Notes under the pieces: model-generated
The model's input: only the letters and a program-made list of their open reading frames with translations
Databases searched by the model: none
Told to the model about the DNA's origin: nothing
In this document: piece after piece, positions 56,923 through 63,911 of the stretch
How the letters are laid out: each line of letters begins with the position of its first letter
How positions within the stretch are numbered: position 1 is the first letter of the stretch
Program-made: the position numbers and the translations under genes
Assembly (NCBI GenBank): GCA_902794895.1
Contig: CADBIY010000004.1
Coordinates: forward strand, 1 to 64,000
Length of the DNA stretch: 64,000 nucleotides
Direction: 5' to 3'
Source: Candidatus Avelusimicrobium vaccinum
GTDB lineage: Bacteria; Elusimicrobiota; Elusimicrobia; Elusimicrobiales; Elusimicrobiaceae

Positions 56923-58080
56923 CTATTTACCTTTTACAATGGACCACCAAGGTTCAGCCTGAATATCACTTGTCAGGGGTAAGGTATTCGGGCTTAACGT
57001 TAGCACATTTTTGATGGAAGGACCAATTTCTATTTTTTTGAGTGAACTAGCGAAAGCAGATTGAACCGTTTGCGAAGCTTTAATTTCATAAAGCTCAAAA
57101 TCGTTTCCTTTGTCCACGATGATATCTGCTTCTACTTTGTTGTTATCTCGGTAAAAGTATAAGTTATTTCCCGTACGATTATAAAGATTTTCTTTGAAAA
57201 TTTCCATAATAACCATATTTTCAAAGATAGCCCCGGCCATAGGTCCAGCAAGGAGCGTGTCTGCCGTTTGGTATCTCAATAAGTAGGATAATAAACCCGT
57301 GTCTGTGAAATATACTTTTGGAGATTTTACCAAACGTTTACCTATATTGCGGTAATAGGGTTTAAGTAAATAGATGATTCGGCTAGACTCCAAAATGCCA
57401 AGCCAATTTTTAGCGGTAACGTTGGCAATCCCACAGTCGCTTGCAAGCCCTTGCACATTGAGTAAATTGCCCGCACGACTAGCTAGTAACTCCAAAAAAC
57501 GTTGGAATGTAGATAAATCGTGAATACTTTTAACTTGGCGGATATCACGCTCTACGTAGGTTGATAAATAAGAACCATAGAATAACTGTAAGTCTGTTTC
57601 TTGTGTATTGGGCGTTGGATAAAATCCTTTTACAATTTGTTCATAACACGCTATAGGTTCGTGAGGAATAGTTCCTAATTCCTGAAAGGAAAGCGGTAAT
57701 AATTCAAAAAGAGCCACCCTCCCAGCCAGTGTTTCACTCATTCCTTGCATAACATTGAACATCTGCGAACCTGTCAATAGGAAGCGTCCATTGACGCGGT
57801 CTTTATCAATGTGTATTTTGATATAACTTAATAATTCGGGTAAATATTGGATTTCATCAATAATAACAGGAGTTTTTAGTGTGGAAACAAATAAAGCAGG
57901 GTCTTGCGCTGCGATGGAGCGCACGGCAATGTCATCAAAAGTGATATAGTTATAATCGGGGAATAAATATTTTAGTAAAGTTGATTTCCCGGTTTGTCTG
58001 GGCCCGGTTAGGACGATAGCCGGGAATTGATTTACCGCTTGTAAAAGCGATTTTTCTATGGTTCGATGTATATAGTTCAT
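56923..58080 (-). CDS. AAA-type ATPase with DUF4143 domain
   Basis: 385 residues from the ATG at 58080 (MNYIHRTIEK); the earlier start is not near a ribosome binding site. The P-loop GPRQTGKST lies at 26-34, and Walker B is VIIDEIQYLPEL. LLTGSQMF is sensor 1. The C-terminal half has the DUF4143 features: SYLSTYVERDIRQV, a winged-helix region (LASDCGIANVTAKNWLGIL), KVYFTDTGLLSYLLR, and a nuclease-like end NLYFYRDNNKVEADIIVD...ELYEIKAS with Asp, Glu and Lys. Proteins of this type are common in mobile regions; the role is not settled. Confidence 0.9.
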   Translation of the reverse strand: MNYIHRTIEKSLLQAVNQFPAIVLTGPRQTGKSTLLKYLFPDYNYITFDDIAVRSIAAQDPALFVSTLKTPVIIDEIQYLPELLSYIKIHIDKDRVNGRFLLTGSQMFNVMQGMSETLAGRVALFELLPLSFQELGTIPHEPIACYEQIVKGFYPTPNTQETDLQLFYGSYLSTYVERDIRQVKSIHDLSTFQRFLELLASRAGNLLNVQGLASDCGIANVTAKNWLGILESSRIIYLLKPYYRNIGKRLVKSPKVYFTDTGLLSYLLRYQTADTLLAGPMAGAIFENMVIMEIFKENLYNRTGNNLYFYRDNNKVEADIIVDKGNDFELYEIKASQTVQSAFASSLKKIEIGPSIKNVLTLSPNTLPLTSDIQAEPWWSIVKGK

Positions 58081-58096
58081 AGTTTGAGTGTAATAT

Positions 58097-58140
58097 ATTT
58101 TATACAAAATGTAAAGTGTTATTTATATTTTGTATAAAAT
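58097..58140 (-). promoter_or_regulatory. Twin operator-like palindromes before the ATPase gene
   Basis: ATTTTATACAAAAT (58097-58110) and ATTTTGTATAAAAT (58127-58140) are exact reverse complements. Each is also nearly self-complementary (ATTTTRTAYAAAAT). Their centres are 30 bases apart, three helical turns. They lie 17-60 bases upstream of the ATPase ATG, where the promoter must be. Confidence 0.55.
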
Positions 58141-58156
58141 TGGCATGTTTAAGAGA

Positions 58157-59179
58157 TTATTTAGACACATTTAAAGTGAATAAATTGTTCATTACCGCCA
58201 TTTTTTGGGCTACTTCTTCTTTCTTAAATTGCATATACTTTTGGGTAGTTTTGATACTACTATGACCCATTAAAACTTGTAAATCATGTAACTTGCCGCC
58301 CTGATTTAAGAAGTTTGTAGCAAATGTATGACGTAAATCATGTATCCGCACATGAGAAAGCCCCGCTTTTTGAGCTGCATGAGTCAGTTGATAACGCAAT
58401 TGGCTGTTCGTAAGCGTAAATATTGATCCATTGTTTTTGATGCCAATTGTATTAAAAATATCCTCTATGGTTGGAATTAAACCTAATATACGAGACTTTT
58501 GTGTTTTAGTATCGCGTAATAAAATGGTTTTGGCATTAAAATCGATATCTTCCCATTTTAATCCTAATAATTCTTTTTTACGTACTCCTGTCAATATGCA
58601 AAACATAATGGCAGGTTGGATGTAGGTTGCTAAATGCGGTAATATTTTATTAATTTCTTGCTTACTAAGTGGATGGGGTTGGTATGGTTCGGCTGGTTTT
58701 TTATCTACTTCAGTGCAAGGATTTTCTTTAAAAAATAATTTCCATTTTTTCAGTTCATTGAAAAATTTGCTAACTACCGTAAATTGACGGTTGGCGTTGG
58801 AATAGGAAGTCTTTTCAGCAATTTGATGGTAATAGCGGGTCATGTCCAAGGCGGTGATTTTTCCTAATTCTTTATTTCCAAATTTTTTCTGAAAGGCAGA
58901 AAACATAGAGCGGTTACTTTTAGACTTAAGTTTCATTAGATGTTGTTCTATATACAAAGGGGCAACTTCGTTGACTGTTTGTTTTTCAGCAATCCGTGTA
59001 GGATTTTGCTTGAAAGAATAGATTTCAGCTTCGCGTTGACGTTTTATTTCCTTTGCTTCGGATAATGTAGTTGCTACCGTTTCATGAACACGCTTGCCTG
59101 TATGATCGGTGTAGGCAATCCCCCACAGGCCTTTTTTAGTTTGATAAAAACCATTCTTTTCTTTATATTGAAAAATCAT
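58157..59179 (-). CDS. Tyrosine recombinase/integrase
   Basis: 340 residues. The N-terminal arm-binding part contains GLWGIAYTDHTGKR, and a SAM-like core-binding domain lies at about 70-165. Catalytic residues: Arg200 in LTGVRKKELLGLKW, His280 and Arg283 in IHDLRHTFATNFL, His306 in LMGHSSIKTTQKYM and the nucleophile Tyr315. All are present, so it is probably active. AAAAGGGG lies before the start. It catalyses integration of the surrounding element. Confidence 0.93.
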   Translation of the reverse strand: MIFQYKEKNGFYQTKKGLWGIAYTDHTGKRVHETVATTLSEAKEIKRQREAEIYSFKQNPTRIAEKQTVNEVAPLYIEQHLMKLKSKSNRSMFSAFQKKFGNKELGKITALDMTRYYHQIAEKTSYSNANRQFTVVSKFFNELKKWKLFFKENPCTEVDKKPAEPYQPHPLSKQEINKILPHLATYIQPAIMFCILTGVRKKELLGLKWEDIDFNAKTILLRDTKTQKSRILGLIPTIEDIFNTIGIKNNGSIFTLTNSQLRYQLTHAAQKAGLSHVRIHDLRHTFATNFLNQGGKLHDLQVLMGHSSIKTTQKYMQFKKEEVAQKMAVMNNLFTLNVSK

Positions 59180-59192
59180 TATACATACCCCT

Positions 59193-59270
59193 TTTAGTAT
59201 TATTTAGTATTATTATAACATATTTTATAACATTATGAGTAAAATTTAATCATATTAGATCAAATTTGAT
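59193..59270. promoter_or_regulatory. Repeat-rich divergent control region between integrase and RHH gene
   Basis: Three kinds of site stand in about 80 bases: TTTAGTATTA twice in tandem (59193, 59203), TTATAACAT twice (59213, 59225) and a perfect palindrome ATCAAATTTGAT (59259-59270) that ends 11 bases before the RHH start. They look like operators or accessory sites for integration. Confidence 0.5.
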
Positions 59271-59281
59271 AATATATAAAT

Positions 59282-59440
59282 ATGAAACTTCCTAATGAAA
59301 CTCCTATTGTACGTTGTAGCATTACTCTTGAACAGGATTTGTTAGAGCGTGCTAAAAAGTATGCGAAAGAACAAGACCGTAATTTATCTTCTGTATTTCG
59401 GTTAGCTTTGAAACAACTGCTAGAAAATTCTAGCAAGTAG
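59282..59440 (+). CDS. Ribbon-helix-helix DNA-binding protein
   Basis: 52 residues, too short for many gene finders. The pattern PIVRCSITLEQDLLERAKKYAKEQDRNLSSVFRLALKQLL matches the ribbon-helix-helix fold: one beta strand (VRCSITL), helix A (QDLLERAKKYAKEQ), the Asn-Leu-Ser turn and helix B (SVFRLALKQLLEN). No Shine-Dalgarno sequence is seen. A TATATAAA lies directly before the ATG, so the mRNA may be leaderless. It is divergent to the integrase and probably regulates it or itself through the palindrome upstream. Confidence 0.7.
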   Translation: MKLPNETPIVRCSITLEQDLLERAKKYAKEQDRNLSSVFRLALKQLLENSSK

Positions 59441-59460
59441 TTTTCGCATACTTTCTAGTT

Positions 59461-59697
59461 TTAGCGATAAGATCTTTGTTTATCAATCCAAGTGTCTATA
59501 ATTTGTTTATCGAAAAACAATTTAGACGAATGTTCGAATTTGACGATACTTTCCTTTGGAAATAAACCTCGGCATTTTTTTGAATAAATGGTGGATATCG
59601 GCCAACCTATATACTCCGACAGTTCTTTAACGGTAAATAACCGCTTGGGGCCATCACAAGGTATTGACTCAAACAATTCTGGTGCGCTGTTTAACAT
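59461..59697 (-). CDS. AlpA/excisionase-type helix-turn-helix protein
   Basis: 78 residues. KRLFTVKELSEYIGWPISTIYSKKCRGLFPKESIVKF is the usual MerR-like winged helix of excisionases (helix, turn, helix, then a strand with Phe/Lys), and LFFDKQIIDTWID is the typical end. AAGGAG lies eight bases before the start, inside the Rep gene. It overlaps the Rep stop by seven bases, so the two are coupled. It likely regulates excision or integrase. Confidence 0.8.
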   Translation of the reverse strand: MLNSAPELFESIPCDGPKRLFTVKELSEYIGWPISTIYSKKCRGLFPKESIVKFEHSSKLFFDKQIIDTWIDKQRSYR

Positions 59698-60779
59698 AGG
59701 TTAGGCTCCTTATTGTTGCCCATCTCCAACAAGTACTGTCCTGTAGTATTACGTTGCCAAATGGGGGAAGATTCTTCCCCAATGTTTTGGATAGCCGTTA
59801 AAATAGCCTCTTGGAGTATATCTTTATCTCTTGCTTGGCTATATGTTGAAAATAAATTTTTTATTTTTTTACAATATCTATACGCAGTTTTATGATCAGT
59901 CCAATGTTCCAAATATCTAAACAAACTGTTTATTCCAAATTGTTTACATATCCATAGACATCCTACTAAAGAACTTATAGCCTGCAAACCATGGATATTT
60001 TTCTGTTTACACATAATTTCCGTATTTTCAAGAAGATCATACTCCGAAGAATTTACAACATATATATGTTGTAATGCTTCTTTAGCTCTTGAATATAATA
60101 TTTTGCGAGCTATCTCAGGATTGAATGCATTTTCAAGTGTATTTTCTAATTTAATTCCTTGATAAGCATATTCTCGTTCAATTTCTCTCGCTCCTTGTAT
60201 TTGATATTCTACTTGCAATAGAGTAGTACTTGTCTGTTGCAATTCCTGTACTATTTCTTTAGCGGATGGTTGTTTTAATAGCTCCATCGTTTTATCATAA
60301 ATTTTTAATTTACGATGCTTTAGATTATTAAAGATACAAATTCCCTCTTCAGGATATAAAGAAATCCCTTGTTTGAATTTCCTAGTTTTTTCTGCAGTTC
60401 TAAGCATTCTACTACAGGTATCAATTGTTAACGGAACTTTTACCAATTGATTTACATGAAGTGTAGATAATCGTTTAGTACGTAAAGTTTCTTTAGAAAC
60501 CTCTATCCCATGATTCAAGAGTTGTTGATTAGTTATTGTTAGAAAAGTTTCTAAATCTTCAGCAGAAATATTGCGGGCATTATGATTGTATAGAGCTTTA
60601 GCTGGACAGGTTACAATCTGTAGGCAGGGTCCTTTTAATCTTATTGTTGGAAAGTATTTTCCTAGATAAGCCAAAGACGCAAATGTCTTCCACTCATAGA
60701 AATTGGCTCTTTTGGTTAAATCATTTGTTTGAATCTTAAATTCGCCTGGCTCTAGATACCATCCTAATTTATCTATCAT
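59691..60779 (-). CDS. Replication initiation protein, phage/plasmid gene II/X type
   Basis: 362 residues. It starts MIDKLGWYLEPGEF. The middle has RLSTLHVNQLVKV, a hydrophobic strand with the His that could carry the metal site, then CIFNNLKHRKLKIYDKTMELL (the YDK element common in gene II/X proteins) and TTLLQVEYQIQGAREIERE. These features and the length resemble the filamentous phage and plasmid II/X family, which nicks the origin for rolling-circle replication. AGGTTCCT-ATG gives a ribosome binding site. Identification rests on motif order and context. Confidence 0.55.
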   Translation of the reverse strand: MIDKLGWYLEPGEFKIQTNDLTKRANFYEWKTFASLAYLGKYFPTIRLKGPCLQIVTCPAKALYNHNARNISAEDLETFLTITNQQLLNHGIEVSKETLRTKRLSTLHVNQLVKVPLTIDTCSRMLRTAEKTRKFKQGISLYPEEGICIFNNLKHRKLKIYDKTMELLKQPSAKEIVQELQQTSTTLLQVEYQIQGAREIEREYAYQGIKLENTLENAFNPEIARKILYSRAKEALQHIYVVNSSEYDLLENTEIMCKQKNIHGLQAISSLVGCLWICKQFGINSLFRYLEHWTDHKTAYRYCKKIKNLFSTYSQARDKDILQEAILTAIQNIGEESSPIWQRNTTGQYLLEMGNNKEPNLC

Positions 60780-60891
60780 AGGAACCTCCCAGCGTTAAAG
60801 CATTATTGCATTGGGACTTCCTATGATATCCATAACTATTTTTAGTTACAAATACCTCTTTATTGAAACTACGGTTTAACAATTTTTGCAT
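60769..60891 (-). CDS. Small ORF overlapping the Rep start
   Basis: 40 codons (MQKLLNRSFNKEVFV...) with AGGA before the ATG. It ends 11 bases inside the Rep gene, so translation may couple to Rep. No homology is seen. It may be a leader or a small protein. Confidence 0.35.
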   Translation of the reverse strand: MQKLLNRSFNKEVFVTKNSYGYHRKSQCNNALTLGGSYDR

Positions 60892-60912
60892 TTTATTTCC
60901 TATTTGTCGCCT

Positions 60913-60957
60913 TCAAGAACCGTGAAGATGTCGCGGCAGTATTGATTTTGGTTCCAT
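60913..60957 (-). CDS. Possible 14-residue leader peptide
   Basis: MEPKSILPRHLHGS with a perfect AAGGAGGT five to six bases before the ATG. The ribosome binding site is the strongest in the region. A hairpin CTTCA-AGAACCG-TGAAG overlaps its stop. It could control Rep expression. Confidence 0.4.
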   Translation of the reverse strand: MEPKSILPRHLHGS

Positions 60958-61008
60958 AATTTATACCTCCTTGAATGGGTATATATTGATTTTTAGCACC
61001 ATCCGCAT

Positions 61009-61025
61009 AATATTATACTAATATT
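61009..61025 (-). promoter_or_regulatory. Palindrome overlapping the -10 box of the Rep transcript
   Basis: AATATTA-GTA-TAATATT on the minus strand includes TATAAT. It lies about 55 bases upstream of the leader peptide start. Confidence 0.4.
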
Positions 61026-61091
61026 CTGGAAAAATCCTTTTCTTGTTTTATTTATATCTTTAAAGAGGAAAATTAAAGAGGAAAAGAAAAA

Positions 61092-61169
61092 ATGAAGAAT
61101 ATTAAGTTATTGCCAACAAAAACTGGCCAAAAAGAAATCCGAAGTCATATAGTACTACTATACATGTAA
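61092..61169 (+). CDS. Tiny ORF, weakly supported
   Basis: 25 codons starting MKNIKLLPTKTGQ, preceded by two tandem TTAAAGAGGAAAA units that may act as a ribosome binding site. Basic and short; could be by chance. Confidence 0.2.
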   Translation: MKNIKLLPTKTGQKEIRSHIVLLYM

Positions 61170-61295
61170 TAATCTAATCCATTAATTAAATTAAAAATAA
61201 ACGATTTTATGCTTGTTTATTCATAAAATAGTTTTGTCTGTATGAATATTTAATATTACCATCATTTATATTTATATATTCAAAAGGAGATAAAT

Positions 61296-61406
61296 ATGCA
61301 TTTAATTCGTTTATTACATGTAAGAACCAAAGTAAAACCGAAAAAGATAAAACATTTAAGGATTAAACTTAATAAAAAACACGCTTTTATTCGTTTACTT
61401 CCTTAG
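61296..61406 (+). CDS. Very basic 36-residue peptide
   Basis: AAAAGGAGAT lies seven bases before the ATG, and the frame runs MHLIRLLHVRTKVKPKKIKHLRI... to TAG at 61406. Of 36 residues, about a third are Lys, Arg or His and most others are Leu or Ile, giving an amphipathic character. A terminator follows at 61427. This looks like a real small gene of unknown role, perhaps a nucleic-acid binder or a membrane-active peptide. Confidence 0.5.
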   Translation: MHLIRLLHVRTKVKPKKIKHLRIKLNKKHAFIRLLP

Positions 61407-61426
61407 TTGAACCGATGAGCAATAGT

Positions 61427-61462
61427 ACCCGCTAGAATTAAAATCCTAGTGGGTTTATGTGT
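61427..61462 (+). terminator. Terminator after the basic peptide gene
   Basis: ACCCGCTAG and CTAGTGGGT pair (one G-T) around AATTAAAATC, followed by TTATGTGTTTT. Confidence 0.65.
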
Positions 61463-61540
61463 TTTAGTTGCTTATTTATAGTCAAATAAGTAAAAAATTG
61501 ATAAAGTAAGAATATATTGATTTGAAAGGAGTAATACTTT

Positions 61541-61783
61541 AACCCAAGTCTTAAACGTGGCTTGATTACAATTGGTACTGTTTTTGGTGGGGACATAAAC
61601 CTCACTCTTTTACATAAAGTAGAAGTGATTCTGAACCAAAAATAGTCGCTATTGCCAATGAAAACGGACTAATTACCCGTTTGAATTGGCGAGTAATCCT
61701 ATTATTTGATTTATCATCAGTAATGGGTAGGCGGCTGTTTATTTGAGAGTTCAGAATCACTCAAATAACAGCCGTCTTTTTTG
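61541..61783 (+). ncRNA. Highly structured region, candidate RNA or replication origin
   Basis: About 240 bases without a supported gene. GTGGGG pairs with CCTCAC (61587-61605). TTGCCAAT plus AAACGG pair with CCGTTT plus ATTGGCGA (61652-61692). A terminator-like hairpin closes the region (61731-61783). GTGATTCTGAAC (61625-61636) is an exact complement of GTTCAGAATCAC (61749-61760), which forms the loop of that terminator. So an alternative pairing or pseudoknot is possible. It may be a cis-regulatory leader of the operon starting at 61815, a free RNA, or the DNA origin of the element. Confidence 0.45.
61730..61783 (+). terminator. Long terminator hairpin before the TPR-lipoprotein operon
   Basis: GGCTGTT-TATTTGAG and CTCAAATA-ACAGCC pair almost perfectly (one bulge) around a 12-base loop, then CTTTTTTG. 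It lies 32 bases upstream of the 61815 start, so attenuation is possible. Confidence 0.65.
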
Positions 61784-61814
61784 TTGTGAAAATTAAAAAA
61801 AGGAGGAAGTAAAA

Positions 61815-62228
61815 ATGGAAGACAAGGACATGGAAAAAAATCCTTTACACCGGGAAAGATTATATGCTACCGCACGAGACTATGAATACCAAGGCAACTA
61901 TCAAGCAGCCATCGAACAGTATAAAGAGATAGTTGCTTTGGGAAGTAAAGAAGGAATCATAGAAATTGCTAAAATCTGCATTATTTATACACGTTTGACA
62001 ACAATGTCTAACACACGTATTTCTATCGATTGGAATAAATTGTTTCTATGGTTAAAAAAAGTAAGCGTTTTATACCCTCAAGAAGTGTTTAAAACAATTT
62101 ATTTGTTGTTAGCTCTTAAATTGCTTAATGGTATGGAAGAAATAGAATATAAAACTTTTTTAGCACAAAGTACTAATCAAATGGCTAAAAAATATTATCA
62201 ATTACTATTGAAAGGAGAACATAAATGA
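61815..62228 (+). CDS. Small TPR-like protein
   Basis: 137 residues. AAAGGAGGAAG precedes the start. RLYATARDYEYQGNYQAAIEQYKEIVALG is one full TPR-like helix pair, and further helices follow without clear repeats. No signal peptide is seen, so it is likely cytosolic. The stop overlaps the first lipoprotein start as ATGA. It may act with the lipoproteins; its function is unknown. Confidence 0.65.
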   Translation: MEDKDMEKNPLHRERLYATARDYEYQGNYQAAIEQYKEIVALGSKEGIIEIAKICIIYTRLTTMSNTRISIDWNKLFLWLKKVSVLYPQEVFKTIYLLLALKLLNGMEEIEYKTFLAQSTNQMAKKYYQLLLKGEHK

Positions 62229-63064
62229 AAAAATTATTATTTAGTGTAACGATAGTTTTAGTTTTACCTTTATTTTTTGGTTGTGCTTCGTTGACACAAA
62301 CTGCAAATTTACAGGAAGTAATAAGGAAACCAAAAAATTATTGTCAATTGAAAACGGCGGAAAAAATGGAAGTAACGTTAAATGATATAACCAAATATGA
62401 TAGCAGCAGTTGCTATACAGAAAGTGGGAATGGGTTGGCTGAAACAGGTATATTATTGGAGGAGGTGGTTGTGGGAAGGAAAAATGAATATTTTGGAAGA
62501 ATTACTGATCCATGGGGAGATCGTGGGGAAGTAATTATTATGCCTTATCCAGTCAAAGGGGTAACAAGGAAGGACCCCAGAAGTTTTGGAACTATTGGAC
62601 ATTCCGTTCGTATCAAACCTATTCCTGAAGATTTGTGTCTAAAGAAGACTAATGGAAGTTCTTTCACAAGTGTTGAAGAATATGCCCCCTATTATGGAAA
62701 AGCGCTGGTCATTGTTCGGGTAATTAAGAAACGACAATTGAGTCTTGCTGAACGTCAAACACTTTTGAGACAAAAACAAAATGAATTTAATCAAAAATAT
62801 ATACAGAAACAGCAGGAGTATAAAACAGAATACGATGAATGCAATGCATACTACGATGAAATTGTTAATTTTTGGGAAAACAATACAAATATTAAACGAT
62901 TTTGTAATAGCGTTGAAAACACTTGGTTTGATAACGAATGTCTAGCTACAAGTGAAGATAATGAAACATGCCAAACTTTAAAGAGTTTATTTATAGACTG
63001 CTATCAACAGGGAGCTATTAGAGCCGATGATGGATATGTGTCTAAAACTTTTTTTAAGAGTTAA
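62225..63064 (+). CDS. Lipoprotein, paralogue 1 (unknown function)
   Basis: 279 residues. Lipobox LFFGC (Cys about 20) after a signal peptide. The mature protein has VIRKPKNYCQLKT, a central beta-rich stretch with VGRITDPWGDRGEVIIMP-type strands, PEDLCLKKTNG, and then a long helical domain rich in Lys, Glu and Gln (about 185-230). It ends with FCNSVENTW...C...C...FIDCYQQG. The six Cys of the mature part are shared in order with the next gene. Not recognised as a known family. Confidence 0.75.
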   Translation: MKKLLFSVTIVLVLPLFFGCASLTQTANLQEVIRKPKNYCQLKTAEKMEVTLNDITKYDSSSCYTESGNGLAETGILLEEVVVGRKNEYFGRITDPWGDRGEVIIMPYPVKGVTRKDPRSFGTIGHSVRIKPIPEDLCLKKTNGSSFTSVEEYAPYYGKALVIVRVIKKRQLSLAERQTLLRQKQNEFNQKYIQKQQEYKTEYDECNAYYDEIVNFWENNTNIKRFCNSVENTWFDNECLATSEDNETCQTLKSLFIDCYQQGAIRADDGYVSKTFFKS

Positions 63065-63103
63065 GCGAAGAGGAAATACAATTAAAACGAGGAGAAGTTA
63101 AGG

Positions 63104-63817
63104 ATGAAACAATTGGTTATTTTATTATTAGTAGTGATTTTATATTTCAATGGCTGTGCGTCTATGGGAGCAAAAGATGTTTCCGCTCAAGACGTTATAT
63201 CTAAGTCTAAAATATTTTGTCAACGAGGGCAAATAGAAGATATGCCCTTGTATGACGAGGCAGAATGTTATCAATTCCGGGAGCAAATTATTGGGATTAA
63301 TATTCTATCTCAAGGCAGGAACGAGATTGTAGGACAACTAGTTGATAAAAATAAATGGATTGCTTCAGGGACAGAGTATTGGATAATAATGCCAAATAAC
63401 AGGGATTTGCCATTACTAAAACGTGGGAATTTTGATTTGCTTTATCATGAATTACCTGTTGATTTGTGCGTAAAACGTCAGGGGAAGGCTTTTTACAAGG
63501 GAACCCGGAGGTTTAGAGGGGGCGACCATCCTGTGATTGAAATAATTGAAAAAAAAGAAATAAATAAACAGGAAATTAAAAGGGATTTGGAGGAAAAATA
63601 CAACACATGCAAGATACAATACAATAGTATTTTAGAAAAATGGCAGACGGCACCAAATGCGAAAATATTTTGTAATAGCATTTTAGCTGAGTGGCAAGTA
63701 AGAGAATGTCAAAAACCTTTTACTGATGAATGTACGAATTTGGCATTTCCATTTATTGAATGCTATAACAATAAATTTATTAAATTGAATCCCCAATATG
63801 TAAATGCTGTATTTTGA
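63104..63817 (+). CDS. Lipoprotein, paralogue 2 (unknown function)
   Basis: 237 residues. Lipobox YFNGC (Cys about 17). It shares with its upstream neighbour VISKSKIFCQRGQ, a strand VGQLVDKN...YWIIMP, PVDLCVKRQG, a coiled-coil-like stretch (EKKEINKQEIKRDLEEKYNTC), and the end FCNSILAEW...C...C...FIECYNNKFI. The pair arose by duplication and has diverged strongly. GAGGAGAAG precedes the ATG. A terminator follows. Confidence 0.75.
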   Translation: MKQLVILLLVVILYFNGCASMGAKDVSAQDVISKSKIFCQRGQIEDMPLYDEAECYQFREQIIGINILSQGRNEIVGQLVDKNKWIASGTEYWIIMPNNRDLPLLKRGNFDLLYHELPVDLCVKRQGKAFYKGTRRFRGGDHPVIEIIEKKEINKQEIKRDLEEKYNTCKIQYNSILEKWQTAPNAKIFCNSILAEWQVRECQKPFTDECTNLAFPFIECYNNKFIKLNPQYVNAVF

Positions 63818-63833
63818 TATTGTGCCCACAATA

Positions 63834-63866
63834 CCCCGATAATTAAACCTATCGGGGATTTTATTG
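63834..63866 (+). terminator. Terminator of the lipoprotein operon
   Basis: CCCCGATA-ATTAAACC-TATCGGGG is followed by ATTTTATTG. Confidence 0.8.
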
Positions 63867-63911
63867 CCTTCCCGAACAAAAGAAATTAAAAGAAAACAAA
63901 GAAAAAGAAAG

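Noticed and set aside
59193-59233. Short direct repeats as a CRISPR array
   Set aside because: Units are 9-10 bases with no regular spacers and no cas genes nearby. They look like protein binding sites.
61549-61650. Open stretch of about 35 codons (PSLKRGLITIGTVFGGD...) after an AAAGGAG sequence
   Set aside because: A ribosome binding-like site is present, but the frame has no usable start codon at the right distance and is preceded by a stop. Structure in the same bases is a better explanation.
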